A DNA stretch of 10,042 bases from Thermomicrobiales bacterium (GTDB lineage: Bacteria > Chloroflexota > Chloroflexia > Thermomicrobiales > UBA6265). The translations under genes were made by a program, and so were the position numbers. How positions within the stretch are numbered: the first letter of the stretch is position 1; the number at the start of each line of letters is the position of its first letter. Location of the stretch: positions 1-10,042 of the forward strand of contig JAICRA010000028.1 in NCBI GenBank assembly GCA_025937615.1, written 5' to 3'. The notes below the pieces were generated by a model. That model was given only the letters and a program-made list of their open reading frames with translations, ran no database searches and was not told the origin of the DNA. Shown here in pieces: positions 1-6,798 of this stretch.

Positions 1-720
1 CAGCGTCCGTCGCGAGCGGTGGTTGTAGTACCAGCACCCCGCCACCGAGCGCAGCGAGCGCCGACGGCACTCCGCGATTAGCATCGTGATGGTCGCCGTG
101 CCGACCCCGGTCTGGCGAAAGCGCTCGATCGTGTACATTCCGATGCTGGCCACATCCTCGTACAACGTGCTCTGGACGAGGACCCCGAATCCCACCGGCT
201 TCTCGCCGCGCAGAGTTACGAACAACTCCCCTGACGAAATGTGCCGCTCCAGACCCTGGAAGAAATCACCCGACTCCTGACGCACGAAATCGGCATCGTC
301 CATCTCCACAGGTCGCACGGAATATGGTTCCGTCGCAACAGCCACACCACCACCAAGCGGGGTAGCGAAAAAGTACGCCTGCTTGGCGAGCTGCCGATAA
401 TCGTCGAGCGCGTGTGCCAGGAAGAACTCGTCACAGGTCGGCACGAACGCCGACCGCACCTGCTCCATCCGCCGCAGCTCCGCGAATAGCACCTGGCCAC
501 TCCGCCTGTAGGGCTCCGCAAGGGCGAACTGCGTAATTAGACGCTCCTCATGGATCGAGGCAAACCCGGCCGTCTCGCCCGAGACGACGATCCGGTAGTG
601 GTTGGCGACCAGGATGTGGTCCTCCAGAAATGAATCGATCGCTGATGGCAGCCCACCGAGATGCCGGCGCGTCACCTCCCGAATCTCGGCGAACGTCACG
701 GGCGCAAAGTGCGTGTCCAT
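1..720 (-). CDS. GNAT family acetyltransferase with two GNAT-like halves (partial, C-terminus beyond left edge)
   Basis: An open frame of 240 codons runs from an ATG at 720 to the left edge without a stop, so the C-terminus is missing. GNAT enzymes move an acetyl group from acetyl-CoA to an amine; the substrate here is unknown. Residues about 140-240 look like a GNAT domain: strands IGMYTIE, then the acetyl-CoA loop RQTGVGTAT (about 202-210), a helix, and GCWYYNHRSRRTL, which fits the N..S...L end of the fold. Residues 1-125 look like a second, degenerate GNAT half: GFASIHEE, then ITQFALAEPYRRSGQVLFAEL with an RRSG turn in the same place, ending in an A...Y...A-YFF helix. Only this start is possible: an in-frame stop lies at 763-765 and no other start codon follows it. 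AGGA precedes the ATG by 4 nt. The gene is divergent from the membrane protein at 884. Family assignment is firm, the two-half reading moderate. Confidence 0.85.
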   Translation of the reverse strand, partial: MDTHFAPVTFAEIREVTRRHLGGLPSAIDSFLEDHILVANHYRIVVSGETAGFASIHEERLITQFALAEPYRRSGQVLFAELRRMEQVRSAFVPTCDEFFLAHALDDYRQLAKQAYFFATPLGGGVAVATEPYSVRPVEMDDADFVRQESGDFFQGLERHISSGELFVTLRGEKPVGFGVLVQSTLYEDVASIGMYTIERFRQTGVGTATITMLIAECRRRSLRSVAGCWYYNHRSRRTL

Positions 721-883
721 CCGTTCCTCACATCCTCGACGTGCAAGTTCGGCGATCCAATCTCAGAGTGCCACGACCTCGAGGAGAAGCCATCGAAATG
801 CTGCGCACGTGGCAAGTATTGCTTCAATCGGCGAGGGAGCCGCAGAATGGCGAATCGTGCGGCGCTGCGTGCTGGGACCGCCG

Positions 884-1477
884 ATGGACGACGCGTTTTC
901 GCAAGCCCTGGACGAGTGGACCGCCTTCTACGCCCTCATGGGCGGCGCGGCGGCCACGCTGCTCGGTCTGCTGTTCGTGGCTGTGTCCCTGCGCCTCAAC
1001 ATCTTTCATCAGCGCCAGGTGGCCGACGTCCGCGACTTCGCGGCGTTCACCTTCGGCACCTTCCTCGTCGCCATCGCCGTCGCCGGTTTAGCCATTGCCC
1101 CGCATGCACACCGGTTCTCACTCGCCCTGTCATTACTACTCGTCGGCATTGCCGCCTTCGCGGCGATCTTCTCGATTGCTCGCCTCTGGTTTCGCTTGAA
1201 CGCTCCGGCGACTAATTCACGACCGGGCTACACCCCGGGCGAGTGGCGGGGCTGGGCATTGCTGTTGGGTACGAGCGGACCGTACGTTGGGCTGATCGCC
1301 GTGGTGGTACTCCTGTGGCGATCCCATCCCGCTGCATTGGGCTGTCTAGCGATCATCGAGGGGTCGTTCCTGGTAACAGGCACAGTTGCCTCCTGGGTGA
1401 TGCTCTCCCAAGCCGGCAACACTCCGGCCTCCGCGGACACGAGCGACAGCGCCCCTGAACAAGACAGCGCGCATTAG
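884..1477 (+). CDS. Small five-helix membrane protein of unknown function
   Basis: This encodes a 197-residue integral membrane protein that I do not recognise as a named family. Hydrophobic segments lie at about residues 14-36, 52-72, 79-100, 122-144 and 149-174. The first contains a small-residue run (MGGAAATLLGLLFVAVSL) seen in many uncharacterised bacterial membrane proteins. The C-terminal 20 residues are polar and acidic and probably not in the membrane. No catalytic motif or binding site is apparent. The frame stays open upstream to 602, but that part overlaps the divergent acetyltransferase and has no membrane-protein character. I therefore place the start at the ATG of MDDAFSQALDEW, although it lacks a clear ribosome-binding site; GTG codons at 857 and 869 are alternatives. 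It stands alone on the plus strand and converges on the importer operon. It is likely a real gene, with unknown function. Confidence 0.7.
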   Translation: MDDAFSQALDEWTAFYALMGGAAATLLGLLFVAVSLRLNIFHQRQVADVRDFAAFTFGTFLVAIAVAGLAIAPHAHRFSLALSLLLVGIAAFAAIFSIARLWFRLNAPATNSRPGYTPGEWRGWALLLGTSGPYVGLIAVVVLLWRSHPAALGCLAIIEGSFLVTGTVASWVMLSQAGNTPASADTSDSAPEQDSAH

Positions 1478-1517
1478 GGTTCAAGCTCCGGTCACGGCGC
1501 AAACGCGAGCCCGACTT

Positions 1518-1558
1518 CTCGCCTGAGCGAGCGATGGGGCGTCCCTACTCCTGGACGC
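1518..1558. terminator. Two hairpins at the convergent junction, possible two-way terminator
   Basis: Between the convergent membrane-protein and permease genes are two inverted repeats. CTCGC-CTGA-GCGAG occupies 1518-1531. GCGTCC, an 8-nt loop and GGACGC occupy 1539-1558, with the permease stop codon inside the loop. Neither is followed by a T-run, so classical intrinsic termination is doubtful. They are placed where transcripts from both sides should end. Confidence 0.3.
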
Positions 1559-2594
1559 GGGCGTTGCGGCCGTAGACGAAGAGCATCAGGAGGATGATCA
1601 GACCGTAGAGGATCTGCTGTCCAGCAGGCTGGATGCCGACTATCTGGAGCACGTTCTGGAGCAGGACCACAGTGATGGCCCCGGCGATGGTCCCGGTGTA
1701 GCCGCCGGAGCCGCCGAGGATCGAGGTACCACCAATGACCACCGCGGCGATGGCCGGTAGAACGTAGAGGTCTCCCATCCCGAGGTAGCTTTGCTGCGAG
1801 TACCCGGTGAGCATGATCCCGCCCAGACCGGCACAGAGCCCGCAGAGGGTGTACGTCGAGACCAGCACCCAGCGCACCGGGACACCGGAGAGATAACCCG
1901 CCTTCGGGTTATTGCCAATGGCGTAGAGCCGTTTGCCGTAGACGGTGCGCCGCAGGAGAAAGATCACCACTGCGCTGAAGAGAGCCCAAAAGATCAGGGC
2001 CCAGGGGATGATCCCGCCGATCTTGCCGACCGCGAGGTCGCGGGAAAATGGGGGCGCATCGCCCTGCGGCGAGCCGTTCGTATAGACGAGCGTCACCCCG
2101 GCCAGTACGGCGTTCATGCCGAGCGTCATCACCAGCGAAGGGATGCGCAGGTAGGCGATACCCAGCCCGTTGAGCAGACCGACGGCGCAGGCGCTGCCGA
2201 GCGCGATCACGACCGCCCAGAAGACGGGCATCTGCTCGCTGAGCTGGGTAAGCAGGATCGCCGAAAGATTGAGGTTCCAGGCGATAGAGAGATCGATGCC
2301 ACCGGTCAGGATCACGAGCGTCTGACCGCCGGCGATGACCCCCAGGTAGGAGGCGAGGACGAGCTGCTGCGACAGATTCGAACCCGAGACGAATCCCGGC
2401 GCGCGGATCGCCGCCGCGGCGAGGAGGATCAGGATCAACCCATACGGGATTAGCAGGGCGCGATTCTGCCAGAGCCAGGAGTCAGGGCCAGTCAGCCCAG
2501 TCATGCCCCGCCGTGGTGGGCTGCCAAGCGCGACCGCGGGGGTGTCTGGTTCGACTCCCGGCACGATGAGACCCGGTTCCGAACCGTGGCTCAT
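1545..2594 (-). CDS. Sugar-type ABC transporter permease (second permease of the operon)
   Basis: This 349-residue membrane protein is a permease of the RbsC/YjfF type (BPD_transp_2 family, CUT2 importers), forming half of the transmembrane channel. After a soluble Pro-rich N-terminus of about 45 residues come many hydrophobic segments. Family hallmarks are GQTLVILTGGIDLS (90-103), YAIGNNPKAGYLSGV (224-238), the cytoplasmic loop that contacts the ATPase, and AAVVIGGTSILGGSGG (283-298). It starts with ATG inside an ATGA overlap with the stop of the upstream permease, which signals translational coupling and a fixed 1:1 ratio. The upstream sequence has only a weak ribosome-binding site, in keeping with coupling. 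It is the last gene of the importer operon. With the other permease it most likely forms a heterodimer, as in YtfT/YjfF systems. The substrate cannot be assigned from the sequence; ribose-, galactofuranose- or autoinducer-2-like importers share these motifs. Confidence 0.93.
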   Translation of the reverse strand: MSHGSEPGLIVPGVEPDTPAVALGSPPRRGMTGLTGPDSWLWQNRALLIPYGLILILLAAAAIRAPGFVSGSNLSQQLVLASYLGVIAGGQTLVILTGGIDLSIAWNLNLSAILLTQLSEQMPVFWAVVIALGSACAVGLLNGLGIAYLRIPSLVMTLGMNAVLAGVTLVYTNGSPQGDAPPFSRDLAVGKIGGIIPWALIFWALFSAVVIFLLRRTVYGKRLYAIGNNPKAGYLSGVPVRWVLVSTYTLCGLCAGLGGIMLTGYSQQSYLGMGDLYVLPAIAAVVIGGTSILGGSGGYTGTIAGAITVVLLQNVLQIVGIQPAGQQILYGLIILLMLFVYGRNARVQE

Positions 2595-3655
2595 AGTCGA
2601 TCCATCCGGTTGCGAACACGCAGCAGTCCGAAGGCGCCAAGCGCCACGGCGAAGAGTAAGACCGAGCCTTGCACCAGGTCCTTATAGAAGCTACTCACAC
2701 CGTAGAACTGGAGCACGCTGGGGATGATGGCGATCACGTAGGCGCCGGCAAGCGTGCCGAGATACGATCCCGCGCCGCCGGCGAGCGCCGCCCCGCCGAG
2801 GACGACCGCGGCGATCGAGTTGAGCGTAAAGATGGTCCCGCCCAACGCGTTCCCCGTCGCCGTCTGGGCGCTATTGATCAGACCGGCGCACCCGGCGGCG
2901 AATCCTGCCAGTGTGTAGGCGGCGAGCTTGGCTCGCTGGACGTTGACTCCGGAGAGATAGGCGGCACCCTCGCTGCTGCCCACCGCGAAGATCCGTGTGG
3001 CCAGGCGGCTGCGACGGAAGATGATCCAGAAGATGACCAACCCGGCGACCACGAACGCGGCTTTGGGGATCGGCGTGCTCCAGGTCAGCCCGAACGGGAG
3101 CGAGACCGGCTCCGCGAAGGCTGTGCCGGCGAGGAGATTGCTGAACTCCAGCGGGATGAATCCCCCCGGCGAGGGCCGGATGTAGAGCGCGATGCCAGTC
3201 CAGATCGAGCCCGTGGCGAGGGTGACGATGATCGGCTGCAATCGCCCATAGGCGACCAGCACGCCATTGACCAGCCCGCCAAGGGCGCCAACCGCGAGGG
3301 CGACCGCGGCGGCCACGACCATGCTGGAGGTCGGCGCTTCCTTGTCGGTCACCTCGGAGGCGATGCTGTTCGTGAGACTGACCATCGGCCCGATCGAGAG
3401 GTCAATGCCGCCGGTGAGGACGACGAGTGTCTGCCCCATGCTCGCGGTGGCCAGCGTCAGCCCCGAGTTGAGCAGTGTGCGCTGCTCGCGCGGGCGGAAT
3501 TGCGGCACGATCAGCACATAGGCAGCAACGATGGCAATCAGCATGGCCCAGACGAAGAGCAACCGCCCGTTGCGCATGACGAACGGGCGCGGGCGCACCG
3601 TGCGGCCTTGATGGGCCCCTGGCGGCATAGCGCCGCCAACCCTGAGCGTTGCCAT
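2591..3655 (-). CDS. Sugar-type ABC transporter permease (first permease of the operon)
   Basis: This 354-residue CUT2-type permease (RbsC-like, BPD_transp_2) pairs with the product of the next gene. Visible motifs are GQTLVVLTGGIDLSIG (74-89), FAVGSSEGAAYLSGV (223-237), the coupling loop toward the ATPase, and AAVVLGGAALAGGAGSYLG (282-300). The first 28 residues are basic and Pro-rich before the first membrane helix at about 31-50. The ATG at 3655 lies 28 nt after the ATPase stop. A GGAGAG stands 14 nt before it, farther than ideal, and ATG codons encoding Met10 and Met27 are possible later starts. The two permeases share the motif layout but clearly differ in sequence, so the duplication is old rather than recent. 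The end overlaps the start of the following permease by 4 nt (ATGA). Confidence 0.93.
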   Translation of the reverse strand: MATLRVGGAMPPGAHQGRTVRPRPFVMRNGRLLFVWAMLIAIVAAYVLIVPQFRPREQRTLLNSGLTLATASMGQTLVVLTGGIDLSIGPMVSLTNSIASEVTDKEAPTSSMVVAAAVALAVGALGGLVNGVLVAYGRLQPIIVTLATGSIWTGIALYIRPSPGGFIPLEFSNLLAGTAFAEPVSLPFGLTWSTPIPKAAFVVAGLVIFWIIFRRSRLATRIFAVGSSEGAAYLSGVNVQRAKLAAYTLAGFAAGCAGLINSAQTATGNALGGTIFTLNSIAAVVLGGAALAGGAGSYLGTLAGAYVIAIIPSVLQFYGVSSFYKDLVQGSVLLFAVALGAFGLLRVRNRMDRL

Positions 3656-3683
3656 TAGATCGCCGTCTTCTCTCCGATTCCGC

Positions 3684-5192
3684 TCACGCCGACACCTGCT
3701 CCGCCAACCCCACGGCGGCGCTGACGAGGTTTGCCTCCGTCAACACCGCTCCTCGCAATTCGCGGGCAATGGCACCCTCGTACATCACCAGCGCTCGGTC
3801 GCAGAGTCCGACGATCTCGGCGAGATCGGTCGAGAAGAAGAGGATGCCGTGTCCCTCGCTCGCCAGACGGCGCATCAACTCGTAGATCTCCTGTTTCGCC
3901 CCGACGTCGATGCCGCGGGTGGGATCGTACAAGAGATATACGGCGGCATCGGTGAGCAGCCACTTGGCGATGGAGACCTTCTGTTGGTTGCCACCGCTGA
4001 GGAAGCGAACGGGGACAGCGGGACTTGCCATGCGGATTGCCAGCCGGTCGCGCATCGCCAGTGTGGCAGCCTGGACCGCGGCCGGCGAGATGACGCCGCT
4101 GCGTGAGACAGCCGGCAGCGTCGGTAAGGTGACATTTTCGTCGACCGGGAGAGGTAGGATCAGCCCCTGTGTCTTGCGATCCTCCGGGACGAGGGCCAGC
4201 CCCGCGTTCATCGCGTTGCGCGGACCACCCAGGCGGATCAACTTGCCGCCGAGACTGACGTCGCCGTGGACGCCGGCGTAGACCCCAAACAGTGCGAAGA
4301 GGAGATCACCCTGCCCCTGACCTTCGAGACCGGAGAGACCGAGAATCTCCCCCTTGTGGACGACCAGGGAGATGTCGCGCAGGCGATCGTCCCAATTGAG
4401 CCCGCGCACCTCCAACAGCGGTACCTCGACGTCCGGTCGTTGCGTCCGCGGCGGAAAGGTCTCGCGTAGCGTCCGCCCGATCATCATGCGCACGATCTCG
4501 TCGTCACGAGCCTTCGCCACCTCGACGGTGCCAACATTGATGCCGTCACGGAAGATTGTGGCCCGGTGGCAGAGATCGCGGACCTCGTCCATGCGGTGCG
4601 AAATGAAGACGACCGCGACGCCCTCGGCGCTGAGACGACGCACGACGGTAAAGACCTGCTGCACTTGGCGACGATTGAGCGCCGAGGTCGCCTCATCGAG
4701 GATCAGTACCTTCGGCTGCCGGCGCATGGCCTTGGCGATCTCGATCAACTGCCGGTCAGCGAGGGAGAGATCGCGCACCACGGCGCCAGGATCGATCCCG
4801 ACGAACCCTAGTCCAACCAGGAGTGCGCCGCCCTCGCGTCGCATACGCTTGCCATCGACCAGCCCCAGTCTCGTGCGGGGCTCCTCGCCCATGAAGAGGT
4901 TCTCGGCGACTGTGAGATCCGGAACGAGTGAGAGTTCCTGGAAGACCGGGACGATGCCAACCGCGACCGCGTCGGAGGGGCTGCGGAAGGTGATTGGCTC
5001 GCCGCCGTAGGTGATGGCGCCCGCATCCGGAGGATGAACGCCGCAGAGCACCTTCACCATCGTGCTCTTGCCGGCACCGTTCTCCCCCAGAAGGGCGTGG
5101 ATCTCGCCCGCCTCGCACGAGAAATCCGCGCCGTCGAGCGCCACGACGCCGCCGAACCGCTTGTCAATCCCGGTCGCGCTGAGGAGAGGCAT
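3684..5192 (-). CDS. Sugar ABC transporter ATPase with two nucleotide-binding domains (RbsA type)
   Basis: This 502-residue protein powers the importer with two fused ATPase domains, the layout of RbsA/XylG/MglA proteins. Domain 1 (about 1-240) has Walker A GENGAGKST (36-44), Q-loop Q85, a signature LSLADRQ (142-148) instead of LSGGQ, Walker B VLILDEATS (162-170) and switch His199. Domain 2 (about 255-500) has no Walker A lysine (GLEGQGQGD, 288-296), keeps an intact signature LSGGNQQK (398-405), and reads LLYDPTRGID at Walker B (about 420-429), so the usual Asp-Glu pair is Tyr422-Asp423. Two-domain proteins of this class commonly have one weak site; composite sites form between the signature of one domain and Walker A of the other. 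Here the intact signature of domain 2 can pair with the intact Walker A of domain 1. The ATG at 5192 has GGAGAG 12 nt upstream. The gene follows the binding-protein gene after 266 nt. Confidence 0.95.
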   Translation of the reverse strand: MPLLSATGIDKRFGGVVALDGADFSCEAGEIHALLGENGAGKSTMVKVLCGVHPPDAGAITYGGEPITFRSPSDAVAVGIVPVFQELSLVPDLTVAENLFMGEEPRTRLGLVDGKRMRREGGALLVGLGFVGIDPGAVVRDLSLADRQLIEIAKAMRRQPKVLILDEATSALNRRQVQQVFTVVRRLSAEGVAVVFISHRMDEVRDLCHRATIFRDGINVGTVEVAKARDDEIVRMMIGRTLRETFPPRTQRPDVEVPLLEVRGLNWDDRLRDISLVVHKGEILGLSGLEGQGQGDLLFALFGVYAGVHGDVSLGGKLIRLGGPRNAMNAGLALVPEDRKTQGLILPLPVDENVTLPTLPAVSRSGVISPAAVQAATLAMRDRLAIRMASPAVPVRFLSGGNQQKVSIAKWLLTDAAVYLLYDPTRGIDVGAKQEIYELMRRLASEGHGILFFSTDLAEIVGLCDRALVMYEGAIARELRGAVLTEANLVSAAVGLAEQVSA

Positions 5193-5406
5193 GAGCGAAA
5201 GATGCTCTCCAGGAGATTACGTCAACACCCTGCCTTCAAGAGGGTGCGTCCCGAAAGAACCGGTGTCACTCTCAGCCCGCAGGCGAACGTGCAGCATCTC
5301 GGTGCCCGGAAACCTCCACTCCCTCCGACCGAGAGGCACCGTCCCTGAGCCTGACACGTCTCGTGTGTCGCCGCATGAGCTCATGGGATGGCCGCACAGA
5401 AAGCTG
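5193..5406 (-). other. Structured spacer between binding-protein and ATPase genes
   Basis: No gene is evident here; short frames lack family character. The stretch holds several inverted repeats: CACCCT/AGGGTG (5226-5231 with 5241-5246, 9-nt loop), GGTGCC/GGCACC (5301-5306 with 5335-5340), ACACG-TCT-CGTGT (5354-5366) and a perfect 12-bp palindrome CATGAGCTCATG (5374-5385). It separates the binding-protein gene from the rest of the importer. It may set the excess of binding protein over membrane subunits by RNA processing or partial termination. A second promoter in it was not recognisable. Confidence 0.45.
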
Positions 5407-5447
5407 GGGCCGGGAGCGGGACGCCAGGTCGGCGCTCGCTCCGGCCC
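5407..5447 (-). terminator. Strong GC-rich stem-loop after the binding-protein gene (attenuator or RNA stabiliser)
   Basis: In the transcript, 12 nt past the stop codon, GGGCCGG-AGCG pairs with CGCT-(bulged C)-CCGGCCC, and inside it CGCC-GACCT-GGCG forms a nested hairpin. No T-run follows (CAGCTTTCTG), so full termination is unlikely. Hairpins in this position after binding-protein genes are known, as in malE-malF, to protect the upstream message and lower downstream expression. That role here is inferred. Confidence 0.5.
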
Positions 5448-5458
5448 ACACGCGAACC

Positions 5459-6637
5459 TTAGACCTGCTGCGCGTCGACCTCCTCGAACGTGAGGTTCAC
5501 CCCGCAAGCGGGGATCGAGGTCGCCGTAAAGAAGTTGTCCGGAGCATCCGGGAAGACGTTGACCCCTGGTACCAACTCGTCGGTCTTGGCCTCCGGCAGC
5601 GGCACGGAGACGGCACTCGGCACCGGCTCACCCATGAGCAGGCTGAGCGCCGCGCGCATCGAGACAGCGACCAGACCCGGTGTCTGACCGATCGAGTAAC
5701 CCTGGAACTGGTCCTTGTACTCCAGCATTTGCTTGCGGAAGCCGTTCTCGGCCTCGCCCGCCACCGGCACCAGCGGTACGCCCGCGTCGAGGAAGGCGCG
5801 CACGACGCCGTCCGTCCCGCCTTGGCACCAGACGCCTGCAAAGTCCGGATTGGCCGCCAGCGCGGTGGCAGCCACCGACTGCGCCTTGCCAGGATCCCAG
5901 TCGCCGACGACTTCGACGTAGGTGATACCCGGGTTCTGCTCCCAGACCTCGTAGGCGCCTTCGCGACGTTCGGTGTCGACGCCGGTGCCCTGCACGCCGT
6001 TGACCATCAGGATCTTGCCTTCGCCACCGGTCTGCTCGACGAGCCATTGTGCCCAGCGGCGACCCATCTCGACCTGGTCCTCGTTTACCGTCACGCCGAG
6101 ATCGAGCGAGGGATCGGGTGGATCGGCCTGGACCGTGGTGTCAAAGGAGACAACCACGATGCCGTCGGCGCGAGCCTGCTGCACTGTCTGCACCAGCGCG
6201 GTCGGCGTATGGGCGAGGATCACCAGCGCCTGGGCGCCGTTCGAGATCATGTTCTCGATGGCGGCGATTTGGGCGGCGTCATCGCGGTCGGCGGTATTGA
6301 CCTGGAACTCGCTGATGAGGGGCGCAACATCCGGCGACTCGGCGTAGGCCTTGGCCATCTTGATCATCTGGGTGCGCCAGACGTTGCCGATGTAGGAATT
6401 GGAGAGGGCAATGTTGTATGGCGGGTCAGCCAGCTTCTCGTACTGCACCGTCGTTGCGCCGGGGAAAGACTGGTAACAGGCTTCGGGATCGAATTCACTG
6501 GCGGCCGGGCTGGCCTCCTGCGCCCAGGCTCGCGACCCAAAGCGACTCGCTCCACTGAGGCCGAGCCCGACTGCGCCCGCGGCCGCGCCGCGGATGATGG
6601 AACGGCGACCCAACCGACGGTCTATGAATTGGTCCAT
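5459..6637 (-). CDS. Tat-exported sugar-binding protein of the ABC importer
   Basis: This 392-residue solute-binding protein belongs to the periplasmic-binding-protein-like I sugar family (Peripla_BP_4, RbsB/YtfQ-like). It captures the substrate outside the membrane and hands it to the permeases. The N-terminus is a Tat signal: GRRSIIRG (10-17), a Gly/Ala-rich hydrophobic stretch, and a probable cleavage after AWA (37-39). Domain hallmarks are IALSNSYIGNVWR (76-88), the hinge-side helix from AAQIAAIENMISNGAQALV (121-139), FDTTV (165-169), KILMVNGVQGTG (208-219), WCQGGTDGVVRAFLDAG (270-286) and VAGEAENGF (292-300). There is no lipobox Cys, so retention at the cell surface must occur by other means, or the protein is released or periplasmic. 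The start is firm: GGAGGA lies 8 nt before the ATG. It is the first gene of the operon, behind a recognisable promoter. The ligand is unknown. Confidence 0.95.
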   Translation of the reverse strand: MDQFIDRRLGRRSIIRGAAAGAVGLGLSGASRFGSRAWAQEASPAASEFDPEACYQSFPGATTVQYEKLADPPYNIALSNSYIGNVWRTQMIKMAKAYAESPDVAPLISEFQVNTADRDDAAQIAAIENMISNGAQALVILAHTPTALVQTVQQARADGIVVVSFDTTVQADPPDPSLDLGVTVNEDQVEMGRRWAQWLVEQTGGEGKILMVNGVQGTGVDTERREGAYEVWEQNPGITYVEVVGDWDPGKAQSVAATALAANPDFAGVWCQGGTDGVVRAFLDAGVPLVPVAGEAENGFRKQMLEYKDQFQGYSIGQTPGLVAVSMRAALSLLMGEPVPSAVSVPLPEAKTDELVPGVNVFPDAPDNFFTATSIPACGVNLTFEEVDAQQV

Positions 6638-6644
6638 CTATTCG

Positions 6645-6651
6645 TTCCTCC
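6645..6651 (-). promoter_or_regulatory. Ribosome-binding site of the binding-protein gene
   Basis: GGAGGAA on the minus strand matches the anti-Shine-Dalgarno sequence and lies 7 nt before the ATG. It is the strongest such site in the operon and fits the need for high binding-protein output. Confidence 0.8.
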
Positions 6652-6670
6652 GTCTAGTCGCTGACGGCGA

Positions 6671-6694
6671 GCGCTTCCCGATACCGGGCAGCGC
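6671..6694. promoter_or_regulatory. 24-nt inverted repeat in the importer leader, possible operator or RNA hairpin
   Basis: The two arms are GCGCT-t-CCCG and CGGG-c-AGCGC around a 4-nt centre ATAC: nine pairs in each arm with one mismatch. It lies downstream of the predicted promoter and about 20 nt upstream of the ribosome-binding site. As DNA it has the size of an operator for a LacI-, GntR- or DeoR-type repressor that senses sugar; as RNA it forms a short hairpin. A direct repeat CGAGCCA stands next to it at 6699-6705 and 6717-6723. No regulator gene is in the window. Confidence 0.45.
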
Positions 6695-6762
6695 GACACG
6701 AGCCAACAGACAAGGGCGAGCCACTCCCTGGCGGACTGCACAAATCTGGTGTTGGCCGGCGC

Positions 6763-6791
6763 ATCCTAGCAACGTGCAGTAGAGGCGTCAA
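6763..6791 (-). promoter_or_regulatory. Sigma70-like promoter of the importer operon
   Basis: On the minus strand TTGACG (6786-6791, five of six consensus bases) is followed by exactly 17 nt and TAGGAT (6763-6768, four of six). Transcription would begin near 6756, giving a leader of about 120 nt before the binding-protein ATG. The -35 box begins only 7 nt beyond the stop codon of the preceding PLP-enzyme gene, so the importer can be expressed separately from it. Confidence 0.6.
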
Positions 6792-6798
6792 CACGCGA

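Noticed and set aside
216..521. Minus-strand 101-codon open frame inside the acetyltransferase.
   Set aside because: It is an alternative frame of the acetyltransferase gene, Arg/Ser-rich and without domain features.
847..1215. ATG at 847 with a well-spaced GAGGGAG, opening a frame that overlaps the start of the membrane-protein gene.
   Set aside because: The encoded sequence is Arg/Ala/Gly-rich with no domain and has the look of an out-of-frame reading of the membrane protein. A short leader peptide is possible but unsupported.
2669..3658. Long plus-strand open frame (329 codons) opposite the permease.
   Set aside because: It is the antisense of a real permease gene in GC-rich DNA. Its product is charged, rich in Asp/Arg/Gly and has no recognisable domain.
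5374..5385. Perfect 12-bp palindrome CATGAGCTCATG as a separate operator.
   Set aside because: No adjacent promoter elements were found. A 12-bp palindrome in a gene gap can be chance, so it is only noted within the structured spacer.
5363..6664. Long plus-strand open frame (433 codons) opposite the binding-protein gene.
   Set aside because: The minus strand encodes a complete Tat-exported binding protein with all family motifs. The antisense product has low-complexity Arg/Gly/His content and no domain.
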